Part shown: piece by piece, positions 1-7,891 of the stretch
Numbering within the stretch: the first letter of the stretch is position 1
How the letters are laid out: the number at the start of each line of letters is the position of its first letter
Source of the DNA: Candidatus Gerdarchaeota archaeon
GTDB lineage: Archaea > Asgardarchaeota > Heimdallarchaeia > JABLTI01
Direction: 5' to 3'
DNA length: 48,099 bases
Assembly (NCBI GenBank): GCA_016840945.1
Contig: JAEORJ010000254.1
Coordinates: 1 to 48,099, forward strand
Program-made: the position numbers and the translations under genes
Notes under the pieces: generated by a model
The model's input: only the letters and a program-made list of their open reading frames with translations
Told to the model about the DNA's origin: nothing
The model's database searches: none

Positions 1-2
1 AT

Positions 3-329
3 GATTACTTAATAAGTGGCTTCTTAACAGCTATTAATTCATTTATGAAGGAGGCTTTTGCGTCAGGAGGATCAGTAGAGCGAATAAAACATCAAGACTA
101 TAATATTGTATTGCATTTCCAAAATTCGTTGGGATTCTGCTATGTGTTTAAGGGACCATCATATGGAGCGATGAACAAACTAGCAAGATTCATAAAGCAA
201 CTTGAAACTGATGCTCAAACAGATATTATGGATGTATTAATGGATAAACAAAGCAGCCAAAAATTGAAAAAATCATATCAAAAACGATTGGGAAAACTAG
301 AAAAGGAAATTTTCACTCCTAGAAGCTAA
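3..329 (+). CDS. C-terminal part of a longin/roadblock-like sensor protein (5' truncated by window edge)
   Basis: The reading frame is open from the first complete codon at base 3, so the gene starts outside the window; the ATG at 45 is internal. The visible 108 residues begin with a motif LISGFLTAINSFMKEAF, followed by alternating beta-strand-like segments (YNIVLHF, FCYVFKG), then a basic helix-rich tail with many lysines. The pattern of a short amphipathic helix followed by strands resembles longin/roadblock-like small domains that are common in Asgard archaea, often beside small GTPases, but this is a family impression and not a proven match. A tRNA-Pro gene lies just downstream on the other strand. 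No catalytic residues can be named. What the missing N-terminus contains cannot be said. Confidence 0.55.
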   Translation, partial: DYLISGFLTAINSFMKEAFASGGSVERIKHQDYNIVLHFQNSLGFCYVFKGPSYGAMNKLARFIKQLETDAQTDIMDVLMDKQSSQKLKKSYQKRLGKLEKEIFTPRS

Positions 330-345
330 GTAAAATAAGAAGAAC

Positions 346-422
346 TGGTGGCCGGGAACGGATTTGAACCGCTGACCACTTACTCCCAAAGCAAGTATCA
401 TACCGTGCTAGACTACCCGGCC
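346..422 (-). tRNA. tRNA-Pro (anticodon TGG)
   Basis: On the minus strand the acceptor arm GGCCGGG pairs with CCCGGCC, the anticodon arm is CTTGC-TTTGGGA-GTAAG with anticodon TGG, and the T arm is AGCGG-TTCAAAT-CCGTT. The discriminator base is A, and the terminal CCA is encoded (346-348). No intron is present. It reads UGG, so it decodes CCA and probably other proline codons. Confidence 0.93.
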
Positions 423-572
423 TTTTAAATTGCTCATTGAGCACTCTTTTCTGCTCTTTTTTTCTTTTTGAATCTTTCGTTAGTTTATAGTTTGTCAATT
501 ATTTTTCCGCAAACTATTTAGACCCTTTTTCATATATAGATTGGTGTTTTCCTGAAAGGAGTTTAAATTTAG

Positions 573-1766
573 ATGTTAGTTAAATTGCATGAAATTTTAA
601 GAAAAAACAAAGCACTCTCGAAATTAATAACTATACTTATCATTGTTGCTACTTTTAGTGTTCTTATTAGCGGTTGTATTATTGCGATTACTTTTACAGT
701 CATTAAAAATATTCGTGAACAACGAGCCTTAGAAGAAGCTATTGATGAATTTGTTTCCAATATTCAAATTGGTGTTTCTAATGTTACCGATACCAATAAA
801 GATTCGTTATATGAAGAAATGACTTTGCTTATTGAAAACGGTAATGATCAATCTTTTAGCATTACCAGTATTAACTCATCTATTGCTGAGTTCACTAATA
901 TCAACAATCCTAGTTTTTGGTCTAATTCTCTATGGACATCATCAACAGAGAATATTTCTATTACTTCATCTGAGAGTTTAGAAGTTAATATTTACACTTT
1001 AAACCAATTTGAACTTACAATTACTAAACTAAGCTACTTGTTTTTTGAATTTATTATTCAAACAAATGATTTTTCAGCTGTTTTCAGTAGTAATTGGATT
1101 CAGTTAAATGAATTAGCTTATCTTGGTGATATAATAAATGATCATCAATATCTAAATCTAGAAGATGAAGGTTTTGTGTGTATTTCATTTGTTCCAGGTA
1201 CTTATAGTAATTATGAAACTACAGGCGGACCTGAATATGGTCCACTGATCGCTGATAGTATTAATTACTTACCTGTTATTAATGAAAGCGAAGCAATTGG
1301 GTTCTATTATTCTGGTTTATTCACTGTATTCCATTCATTAAATGGTAATCTAACCTATCAACCAACTATACAACAAATTAATAGAACAACAGATCCTGTT
1401 AAAGCTCAAATACTCTTTTTGTTGGGCCTTGCTGGTAGCTGGGGTGATGAGTTTCCTAGCAATAGCCATGCATTAACTATAGATATTACTTACACCGATG
1501 GCAGTCATACAATCTGGCAGCTGGGTCATGAATACATTGATGACCTTATGTATGCTTCAAATATTCCACATGAATGTACTTCAGCTCCTTATGGTAAAAT
1601 AACTGAAATAGATCTTGGCAATCAAATAAGTATACCTAATGAGCACATCCATACACATACTTTTAATTTTCAACTTGATTTCTACAAATATATTCAATAT
1701 ATATCGTTTATTGATCCTGGCAATGATGGTTCTGGCCCACATCTACTAGCTATTACTCTTGGTTAA
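573..1766 (+). CDS. Signal-anchored extracellular protein of unknown function
   Basis: The 397-residue product has a basic N-terminus and one strong hydrophobic segment at about residues 18-44, after which the chain is polar, rich in Asn, Ser and Thr, and contains no further membrane helix. This is the layout of a type II signal-anchored or secreted protein. A GAAAGGAG ribosome-binding site at 554-561 fits the ATG at 573. There is no repeat or catalytic motif I recognise. The C-terminal half contains a strand-rich stretch (HALTIDITYTDGSHTIW) suggesting a beta-sandwich. It stands alone, with the tRNA-Pro gene upstream on the other strand and a convergent operon downstream. Function unknown. 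Confidence 0.75.
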   Translation: MLVKLHEILRKNKALSKLITILIIVATFSVLISGCIIAITFTVIKNIREQRALEEAIDEFVSNIQIGVSNVTDTNKDSLYEEMTLLIENGNDQSFSITSINSSIAEFTNINNPSFWSNSLWTSSTENISITSSESLEVNIYTLNQFELTITKLSYLFFEFIIQTNDFSAVFSSNWIQLNELAYLGDIINDHQYLNLEDEGFVCISFVPGTYSNYETTGGPEYGPLIADSINYLPVINESEAIGFYYSGLFTVFHSLNGNLTYQPTIQQINRTTDPVKAQILFLLGLAGSWGDEFPSNSHALTIDITYTDGSHTIWQLGHEYIDDLMYASNIPHECTSAPYGKITEIDLGNQISIPNEHIHTHTFNFQLDFYKYIQYISFIDPGNDGSGPHLLAITLG

Positions 1767-1803
1767 AATTAATGAAAAGTCACCTCTTCATTGGTGATCA
1801 TTC

Positions 1804-2088
1804 CTACTTTTTATCATCTGAAAAAGTATAGTTATCCTCGAGAATTTTTATACTAGATTCCTTTTTCTCTGGTATAGCGTTTAGATCCATTGTGAATGCT
1901 CTTTTAATTCTCTCATCAGTAAAAAGTCCTACTAAGCAACTTCCAATTCCCATGATTGTTAGTATTACCCCACCAATTAACATACCAATTCCATCGCGGA
2001 AAACTATCAGTAACACTCCTACTGTCATAAAGATAATTAAACTGGTTAAAACACCTGATTCAGTTTTTTTGGTTCTTGTCTTAGCCAC
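1804..2088 (-). CDS. Small two-helix membrane protein, second gene of a RING-like operon
   Basis: The 94-residue protein has a short Lys/Thr-rich N-terminus, two adjacent hydrophobic helices (about residues 13-30 and 32-55, with a GIGMLIGG turn) and an acidic/basic cytoplasmic tail ending DDKK. It starts only 4 bases after the stop of the RING-like gene upstream, so the two are almost certainly co-transcribed and may interact in the membrane. No enzyme motif is visible. It is a small hypothetical membrane protein; the operon arrangement is the main clue to its role. Confidence 0.7.
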   Translation of the reverse strand: MAKTRTKKTESGVLTSLIIFMTVGVLLIVFRDGIGMLIGGVILTIMGIGSCLVGLFTDERIKRAFTMDLNAIPEKKESSIKILEDNYTFSDDKK

Positions 2089-2092
2089 TTTA

Positions 2093-2605
2093 TCACCTTC
2101 TCTTTCCTCTTGTCTTCTTAAGAACTGCTTTGCATACTGGGCAGTTGTTTTTTTCTTTTAACCATGATCCCAAATAATTCTTATCAAAATATGCTTGGCA
2201 TTTCGGGCATTGTAGTGCTTCGTCTGGCTTTTGTAATGTTTTTTTAGAAATCTGACATAGTGCTTCTTTTGGTAATTTTCGCACTTTTTTTGCTAAATAT
2301 TTCACTGAATCTTTTCTTCTTTTCTCTCGCCTTTTCTTCCTTTCTTCTTTATTAAAAAACCTCCTTATTGAAATGATGAATGACGCTATCATCTCTACGA
2401 TATTATCCCAAAGTGCTTTATCATTATCTGCCAAGAATTTATCCAAACCAAAAAAGAATGCTGGCAAGGCAATTGTTAAACTAGCACTAAACAAGAAAGG
2501 GATGTGAAATACTGTTAAAGCTAATATAGCCACTATTACTGCTACAAAACCTAGCACTAGGAATGGAAAGAATCTCCATTTTATTTTTCTTGGTTCCCCT
2601 TTCAT
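2093..2605 (-). CDS. Membrane protein with C-terminal RING-like (CPxC...CPVC) zinc finger
   Basis: About 170 residues. Two hydrophobic segments near the N-terminus (about 12-33 and 35-52) are followed by a very basic linker (EERKKRREKRRKDS) and a C-terminal zinc-finger-like domain: CQIS, then CPKC, then a Trp-Leu pair (GSWLKEK) and CPVC. The spacing follows the RING/RING-H2 treble-clef plan, but the second Cys of the first pair is Ser, and the central His-Cys pair is replaced by Asp and Tyr, so only one zinc site looks complete. RING domains in eukaryotes and some Asgard archaea act as ubiquitin ligases; whether this degenerate one does is doubtful. I prefer the ATG at 2605 to a TTG nine bases earlier. 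It leads a two-gene operon. Confidence 0.72.
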   Translation of the reverse strand: MKGEPRKIKWRFFPFLVLGFVAVIVAILALTVFHIPFLFSASLTIALPAFFFGLDKFLADNDKALWDNIVEMIASFIISIRRFFNKEERKKRREKRRKDSVKYLAKKVRKLPKEALCQISKKTLQKPDEALQCPKCQAYFDKNYLGSWLKEKNNCPVCKAVLKKTRGKRR

Positions 2606-2683
2606 CTTAATCAATTAATTATTAATAATAGAATAAATTATTTTCTTAAAAAAAGAAAAAGTATGATGGGATTAGACCCAAAA

Positions 2684-2868
2684 CTACTTTTTACGTTTAA
2701 ATATAGAGATTGCAGAAGTAATTAGAAGTATTTTGTTAAAGGTTAGCATTAATTCAAAGTCAGTGAATATTTTGTTTGTTCAAATAGTACTTATAAAATC
2801 GGCTATTTGTGTTAGTGAAATGCTGCTAGTAATAGTTTCAGAATTTGCATAATAACATTGATTTTATT
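2684..2868 (-). pseudogene. Decayed C-terminal fragment of a paralogue of the metalloprotease at 4324-6814
   Basis: Read on the minus strand, this stretch aligns almost end to end with the last 60 or so codons of the protease gene ending at 4324. Matching pieces include ISL/ASV next to TxxxDxI, TNKIF against TSKIF, FELMLTF against FELLLTF, and a final SIFKRKK-stop against SIFKHKK-stop. The codon for Trp in the intact copy (VWTSK) is TGA here, and a one-base loss lies further upstream in the fragment. No start codon or N-terminal part is found. It is therefore a dead remnant of a duplicated surface-protease gene, the only sizeable content of the 380-base gap before the propeller gene. Confidence 0.85.
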
Positions 2869-2988
2869 CGTTAGATTATACTTTCTCTGAATTTTATTTT
2901 ATATATTAATTGTTGGTTCATTAAATAGTTAAAGAAATTTTTTTATTATCTAATGTTTATTTTCAACAAGGAAAATGGGGTAACTAGT

Positions 2989-4281
2989 ATGAATCGTTTA
3001 ATTAAATCTCAATCAATAATTATTTTTATTATTTTATCTTTTCAAATTCTTACTCCTTTACTTTCGCCTGTTCAAGCAGAATCAGAACCAGACATTTCTT
3101 GGTCTATACCAATCAAACTTTCTTTAGGGAGTCTTGATTGTGGATATCCTAACATTGCTATTAGTAGCTCAGGAAGGATTTCTGCTTCTTGGATTGAAAG
3201 GGTTGGTTATGTGGATTATATGATGTATAAATATAAAAATCCAAATTCACCGTGGTCTTCAGCATATAACATATCAAAAATTCTTGGTGTTTATGGTCAA
3301 GCTGCTGATTGTTCAATGATTTTAGATCAAAAAGATATAGTTCATTTTGTTTGGACTAATAGTTTAGGGGGACTATATTATAAGTTTCTTAATGGCACAA
3401 ACTTCTCTCATGGAGAACTTGTAGTCGATTCTGAATTATCGAGTAGTTATTCATTAGCAGCATTTTCAAATGGAGATGTGCTTTTTGTTTGGACCACCAA
3501 TAATAATTCAGAGATAAATTATCGCTACTACAGTCCTTTACTAAATAACTGGTCAGATATATCATTGATTCCCACTACAGGAGATATTTGTTATGATCTA
3601 AATCTAAATATTGATTCTGCTGATCAAGCACATTTAGTTTGGATTGAAGATGATTTAGATCTTGATACCACCGTAATCAATTATTTGTCTTTTAATAATA
3701 CATATACTTTCACAAATAATACAATACTAAGTGATAATGATGCGGTTTATTATGACAATCCTTATTTGATATCTGATAGTAAAAATAATCTTCATATCGT
3801 TTGGGTAGAGTTTCTTGGCTTTCCAATTTACGAAAGAACTTTGGTTTACAAATTATACAAAGATAACATTTGGTATTCTAAAACATACTATGATGTATAT
3901 GGAGACACTAATAATCCTATTATATGTGCTGATGGATATGATCTAATTCATTTAACATGGTCTGAATATGATAGCATACTTTACAAAGAAATAGCTGAAA
4001 ATTATCAATCAACTGAATCGGAAATTATTGTAGATAATTGTGGTTTAACAAAACCTGCAATTGCAGTCAGTTCTGACAATTCTACTCATATTCTCTATTA
4101 CGCAGATGATGAAGCGTCTGAACCATCACATTATGGTGTTAATTATATTTATAGTTCACAGATTATCGAAGAAATTAGTCCGACACTGGAAATTGACAAT
4201 AATTGGTTTTTAGTGGCTTTTATAGCAATGGATTTTGTAATTGGCAACTATTTTGGCAGAAAGAAAAGAACCATAAAATAA
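2989..4281 (+). CDS. Secreted, C-terminally anchored beta-propeller-like protein (sialidase/BNR-like blades)
   Basis: The product is about 430 residues. It begins with a signal peptide (MNRLIKSQ, then a run of Ile/Phe/Leu, with likely cleavage after PVQA). The body holds about six repeats in which a line such as NIAISSSGRISASWIE, DQKDIVHFVWT, DSADQAHLVWIE, DSKNNLHIVWVE or DGYDLIHLTWSE recurs every 50-60 residues. This is the strand pattern of BNR/sialidase-type propellers. It ends with a hydrophobic helix (FLVAFIAMDFVIG) and a basic tail GRKKRTIK. An in-frame ATG at 2953 would lengthen the N-terminus by 12 polar residues; the shorter start fits a signal peptide and has GGGG upstream. The role is probably surface binding or adhesion. 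No catalytic residues were identified. Confidence 0.75.
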   Translation: MNRLIKSQSIIIFIILSFQILTPLLSPVQAESEPDISWSIPIKLSLGSLDCGYPNIAISSSGRISASWIERVGYVDYMMYKYKNPNSPWSSAYNISKILGVYGQAADCSMILDQKDIVHFVWTNSLGGLYYKFLNGTNFSHGELVVDSELSSSYSLAAFSNGDVLFVWTTNNNSEINYRYYSPLLNNWSDISLIPTTGDICYDLNLNIDSADQAHLVWIEDDLDLDTTVINYLSFNNTYTFTNNTILSDNDAVYYDNPYLISDSKNNLHIVWVEFLGFPIYERTLVYKLYKDNIWYSKTYYDVYGDTNNPIICADGYDLIHLTWSEYDSILYKEIAENYQSTESEIIVDNCGLTKPAIAVSSDNSTHILYYADDEASEPSHYGVNYIYSSQIIEEISPTLEIDNNWFLVAFIAMDFVIGNYFGRKKRTIK

Positions 4282-4303
4282 TTAGTTTTAAAAAAAAGTA
4301 AAG

Positions 4304-4333
4304 AATTAGGAATTATTTCCTAATTACTTTTTA
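4304..4333 (+). terminator. Hairpin terminator between convergent genes
   Basis: AATTAGGAA and TTCCTAATT form a 9-bp stem with a short loop, followed by ACTTTTT on the plus strand. It lies between the propeller gene and the convergent protease gene, overlapping the stop codon of the latter. Confidence 0.6.
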
Positions 4334-6645
4334 TGTTTAAAAATAGAAACTATTGAAACAATTAACAGCAAAGTTCCAAATGTTAGCAAAAGTTCAAACC
4401 CAGGGAATATTTTACTTGTCCAAACAGAAGTGTTGATCAAATCGACCATTAGTGTTACTGAAGCACTGCTGGCAATATTATCAGATCCTGCATAATACCC
4501 ATTGATTTTATACACCCCAGATTTTACTGTTAATGTTGATTCGAAGTTACCACTTTGGTCCACTACTAGAGTAGCATTGTATTTTTCAGTTTCATAATCA
4601 TCGTTGATAATATTAAGATATATCATTTTATCCAAAGGATTATCTGGCATAAGATTCTCTGGAACATTATCAAGGAATGATAGTTTGCCATAGACCTTAA
4701 ATTGGTTGTCACCTAATATTGTTGCACCTATTTCAATATCACTTCTATACAAAACCTTAGCATTGATAGTAGCACCACCTATTGGTACCAAATGGATATC
4801 ACCTATAAATTCACCATCTGATGGTCCAAATTCTTCAACTAATGCCACTAAATGAGCTTCTACTTCATCAGTAAAAGTGACATCTTGACCAGGGGTTACA
4901 GTTATTTCAATAGTTTTTCTTTCATAAGGATCAAAGCTAATTATTTCACCAATATAGTCGCCTGTTACCTCCCAACCTTCAGTGACTCCTAATACATTGA
5001 TGTAAATATCTTTGGCTTCTTTAAAAGTATTAACGATTGCAAATTTACCTGATACTGGTCCAAATCGAGTCGAATCAGCTTTGACATTTAATTGTGCTGC
5101 ACCGTTAGGGATAACCTCAAAGAAATCGATGTTTTCTTGTGCTTCATTGTCCCAAGTGTCTGTTTCAGCTACATGTTGGTCGATTACCACTTTTACGCAG
5201 GAATGAATGTTCATAATTTGACTTGAACTTGCTGAAACGGAGTATTCCGGTTCCCATAGCACATACGTTGTTCTATCTTCACCAGCAGGTACATCAATAG
5301 TTTTAGAACCGATATAAGTCCATGTTCCTGATGCGCCAGTACCGATAGGCTCATTATAATAGAACTTCACCACTACACCAGTAGCATCTACATCACCAAT
5401 ATTCCAGATTCTAGCATATAAACGGTTTATTTCGTTTAATAATGGTTCATCACCGATACCAGTTGGATTACCACTACCATCAGTATGTCTGATATGACCA
5501 AAACCATTTACTGGACTATCATTCCAGATGTCACCTGTTTCATATGGTCCTGGATGTCCTGGTGGGTTACCCCAATCATCAATATGAAGGTCTGTTTCAC
5601 CATCACCAGCATTTGTCACTGTGATATCAAAGCCATCAAAGGTATAATCGTCAATTTCGATTGTAATACCATTAGCAACATCTGTGAAAGTTTGACCAAT
5701 ATCCCAAAGGCAGTCTTCAACAGTTCCTCCTGGAACACCATCTTGATCAGTACATTCATCATCATTTGGTTCGTTTTTATCTACATAATAAATATAGACT
5801 CCGCTGTCAGGCAACCAACGGTCTTCTGACTCTTGGGCTATCACTTCTACCATGTAATATTTCGCGTTACTAATTTTCACTTTTACCGCTTGGGTGTCAC
5901 CTGTAATATCTAAGTATCTAGGTCTAACATGGAATGACCCTGAACCACCAACATTAACAGTTTCCATATTTGTTCCCGATGGGAACCAACCTGCTGCATC
6001 AAAACCGGAACTATAGTAATTTAGTGCTGATGGATAGGCTCGAGCCATTAAACTATACCAGCTATCATAATTTTTAGTACCATCCTCATTTGAACCATGT
6101 GTGTGTTGTAAGCCAAATAAGTGACCCATTTCATGGGCTGTTCGACCCCATACCCTATCAGCATCTGAACCAGCATTTTCACCACAAAGGGTTGCAGCAA
6201 TAGTTTTTGCTCCTTCACCAGTATTAACATTTATATTTTGACCAATTGAAGCCCAACCACGCCACCATGCAGTATTAATCCAAACTATAACATAATCATA
6301 AGTGTTGAAGTCTATTACTGGATCAGCTTTGGCTATAGCATCTTTAACCACTGTTTGCCAATTATTTACCACTAAATTGCCAGCATCGATTGTACCATAA
6401 TGGCTCCAATTATAACCTAAATCATACCATCCTTTGACAATATAATTTATCGATATCAGGTTATAACTCGTATTAATCCAGTACTGATTAATCGTTTCCA
6501 TAATATCTTCATGTTGTGGAATAGTCCATCTTGTAGTAGTATGATCAGAAGGGTGTACACAAATAACAGCGAAATTTTGGGGACCACGCCTGTCGTTAGG
6601 CGCAAAATTATCATTAATTGGCTGTTGAGTTGATTTCGTTGTCAC
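4324..6645 (-). CDS. M6/metzincin-like surface metalloprotease with CARDB-like and Ig-like domains (N-terminus split off by a frameshift)
   Basis: Counted from the GTG at 6645 this is 773 residues. The zinc-protease motif HEMGHLFGLQH sits at 171-181 and matches HExxHxxGxxH, as in M6-like gelatinases and other metzincins. Around residue 350 a CARDB-like adhesion domain begins (LHIDDWGNPPGHPGPYETGD, then NRLYARIWNIGD), followed by further beta-sandwich regions and a carboxypeptidase-regulatory or Ig-like stretch. The chain ends in a membrane helix (FELLLTFGTLLLIVSIVSIF) and KHKK. No signal peptide follows the GTG; the true start appears to be the ATG at 6814, reached through a one-base shift (see the next entry). 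It is predicted to be a cell-surface peptidase that releases peptides for uptake. A dead partial copy lies at 2684-2868. Confidence 0.85.
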   Translation of the reverse strand: MTTKSTQQPINDNFAPNDRRGPQNFAVICVHPSDHTTTRWTIPQHEDIMETINQYWINTSYNLISINYIVKGWYDLGYNWSHYGTIDAGNLVVNNWQTVVKDAIAKADPVIDFNTYDYVIVWINTAWWRGWASIGQNINVNTGEGAKTIAATLCGENAGSDADRVWGRTAHEMGHLFGLQHTHGSNEDGTKNYDSWYSLMARAYPSALNYYSSGFDAAGWFPSGTNMETVNVGGSGSFHVRPRYLDITGDTQAVKVKISNAKYYMVEVIAQESEDRWLPDSGVYIYYVDKNEPNDDECTDQDGVPGGTVEDCLWDIGQTFTDVANGITIEIDDYTFDGFDITVTNAGDGETDLHIDDWGNPPGHPGPYETGDIWNDSPVNGFGHIRHTDGSGNPTGIGDEPLLNEINRLYARIWNIGDVDATGVVVKFYYNEPIGTGASGTWTYIGSKTIDVPAGEDRTTYVLWEPEYSVSASSSQIMNIHSCVKVVIDQHVAETDTWDNEAQENIDFFEVIPNGAAQLNVKADSTRFGPVSGKFAIVNTFKEAKDIYINVLGVTEGWEVTGDYIGEIISFDPYERKTIEITVTPGQDVTFTDEVEAHLVALVEEFGPSDGEFIGDIHLVPIGGATINAKVLYRSDIEIGATILGDNQFKVYGKLSFLDNVPENLMPDNPLDKMIYLNIINDDYETEKYNATLVVDQSGNFESTLTVKSGVYKINGYYAGSDNIASSASVTLMVDLINTSVWTSKIFPGFELLLTFGTLLLIVSIVSIFKHKK

Positions 6646-6814
6646 ATCATAGTAAAAATTACTACTATTAAGATCGTCATACGAAAATACTATTTCTCCA
6701 TTACTCTTTCCCGAAGTATTACTACTTCCGATGAAAAGAAAAGTGAAATTTCCTAGAAATAGTATCGCTAATAATACTATAACAGAGATTTTTTATGCCA
6801 ATAAAATTCCTCAT
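6646..6814 (-). other. Out-of-frame signal-peptide exon of the metalloprotease (frameshift in a T6/A6 run)
   Basis: The reading frame of the protease continues upstream of 6645 without a stop to about 6792 and encodes a classic hydrophobic core (ISVIVLLAILFLGNF), but it holds no start codon. An ATG at 6814 in another frame reads MRNFIGIK and meets that core at a run of six A (plus-strand T at 6789-6794). Removing one base from this run gives MRNFIGIKISVIVLLAIL, a perfect signal peptide. A TATA box about 35 bases upstream supports the ATG. The cause is either a sequencing or assembly slip, a real inactivating mutation, or programmed slippage. Confidence 0.75.
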
Positions 6815-6846
6815 AGTAAAACTAATACACAAAATACGCCAAGTTC

Positions 6847-6856
6847 ATTTATAAAT
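6847..6856 (-). promoter_or_regulatory. TATA box for the metalloprotease gene
   Basis: ATTTATAAAT on the minus strand lies 33-42 bases before the ATG at 6814. Archaeal transcription starts about 25 bases downstream of the TATA centre, which would give a leader of around ten bases. This supports 6814 as the real start of the protease. Confidence 0.45.
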
Positions 6857-6884
6857 CCATTTCTTCTGGTATTTTCTAATGAAT

Positions 6885-7253
6885 TTATTCTTTATTATTT
6901 TGTGGTGCTTGTTTTATTCTTTTCCAATGCCAAAATAGTTGCCAATCATTTTTGCTTCTTAGTAGTGCAATAAAAATGTATATGCAAATAGCTAAACTTC
7001 CTAAACCTAAAACTAATAAAGTCCAGATAGATGACCAAAGAGCTGACTTTTCTCTATAGATTATCCAACAACAAAAAACAATAAAACTTACATAAATATC
7101 AAATAGGGTAAAAACACCCCAAGGAATTGATAAAAGAATTTTTCCTTCTTCTATGAAATCACCCCAGATGAAACCATAAAGCAACCCAAAACCAATTCCA
7201 ATTATTCCTAAACCTGATATGATTTTTGCAATGAGCATACCAATATTTTTCAT
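6885..7253 (-). CDS. Small multi-pass membrane protein, DUF1475-like
   Basis: The 122-residue protein has three to four hydrophobic helices: about residues 5-28, 42-65 and 74-97, with a polar C-terminus (NDWQLFWHWKRIKQ). The central pattern, PWGVFTLFDIYVSFIVF followed by W-x-x-YRE and then LLVLGLGSLAICIYIFIALL, matches what I remember of the DUF1475 family, where W-x-x-TL-x-D-x-Y-x-x-F and a late LG-N/S-x-A motif are conserved. That family has no known biochemical role. The gene runs in the same direction as the protease downstream but has a separate promoter region between them. Confidence 0.6.
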   Translation of the reverse strand: MKNIGMLIAKIISGLGIIGIGFGLLYGFIWGDFIEEGKILLSIPWGVFTLFDIYVSFIVFCCWIIYREKSALWSSIWTLLVLGLGSLAICIYIFIALLRSKNDWQLFWHWKRIKQAPQNNKE

Positions 7254-7346
7254 ATATAGATACTTGCTCTCCTAAGTAAATTATTTTATGTTATATTATA
7301 ACCTAAAATCGAGAAAATTTTATGAATTCAAGTAAAAAATCGTAAT

Positions 7347-7874
7347 ATGATTATTATGCCTATCAAAGAAACCACAAATTCTTTTGAATTACGACCTTCC
7401 GGTTTTATTCAAGCATTTTCTATTTTTGGAGCATTATTTGTTGTTGGAACAGTAGTAGTTATCCTGGGATTTTATGAGAGAAATTTGAATCGCATGGGTT
7501 ATATCTACTTCATTATTGTCGGAGGGTTGTTTATTCTTGGAGGAGTGATTTATCTAATTGTTCGTTTAAGAAAAATTTTCATTGGAGCTCTTGACATTAT
7601 AACCTTTGATATTGAAGGTGTGAGAGTACATAACAGAAAAAAAGGTCTTATACAAAGTATGACTTGGAATGAGAAACCTCGAGTTACTATTCAGGAAGAT
7701 GATGAATATCAGCCCGAGTATATAATTTTGCAAACTGATGACAAAGAAAAAGTAATACAAATCCCATTAAGCGAATACGAAAATTTCATTTTAAAAGGAC
7801 ATATAATTGTAAAAAGGACAAAGGAAGCTGTTGCATCATTTAAGCAAAAATATCGAAAATCAATAAAAGAGTAA
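7347..7874 (+). CDS. Two-helix membrane protein with a soluble PH-like C-terminal domain
   Basis: In this 175-residue protein, two hydrophobic helices (about residues 20-42 and 51-72) are followed by roughly 100 residues of alternating strands (ITFDIEGVRVHNRKKG, then SMTWNEKPRVTIQED, then EYIILQTDDKEKVIQIPL). This looks like the bacterial PH/YdbT-type or EbsA-like fold attached to a membrane hairpin. A second ATG nine bases downstream (7356) is equally possible as a start. It converges on an MFS transporter, with a hairpin spanning both stops. Function unknown; the family assignment rests on predicted topology only. Confidence 0.6.
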   Translation: MIIMPIKETTNSFELRPSGFIQAFSIFGALFVVGTVVVILGFYERNLNRMGYIYFIIVGGLFILGGVIYLIVRLRKIFIGALDIITFDIEGVRVHNRKKGLIQSMTWNEKPRVTIQEDDEYQPEYIILQTDDKEKVIQIPLSEYENFILKGHIIVKRTKEAVASFKQKYRKSIKE

Positions 7875-7891
7875 TCTAGAATTAGATTACT
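7870..7891. terminator. Perfect hairpin spanning the ends of two convergent genes
   Basis: AGTAATCTA and TAGATTACT form a perfect 9-bp stem around a GAAT loop. It overlaps the stop codons of the convergent genes at 7874 and 7882 and probably acts on both transcripts. Confidence 0.55.

Noticed and set aside
1892..2161. Plus-strand hydrophobic open frame opposite the small membrane protein
   Set aside because: It is the shadow of two minus-strand genes whose starts, spacing and domain content are convincing.
6731..6973. Plus-strand open frame opposite the start of the metalloprotease
   Set aside because: It is antisense to the signal-peptide region and the end of the DUF1475-like gene, with no promoter or ribosome-binding site of its own.
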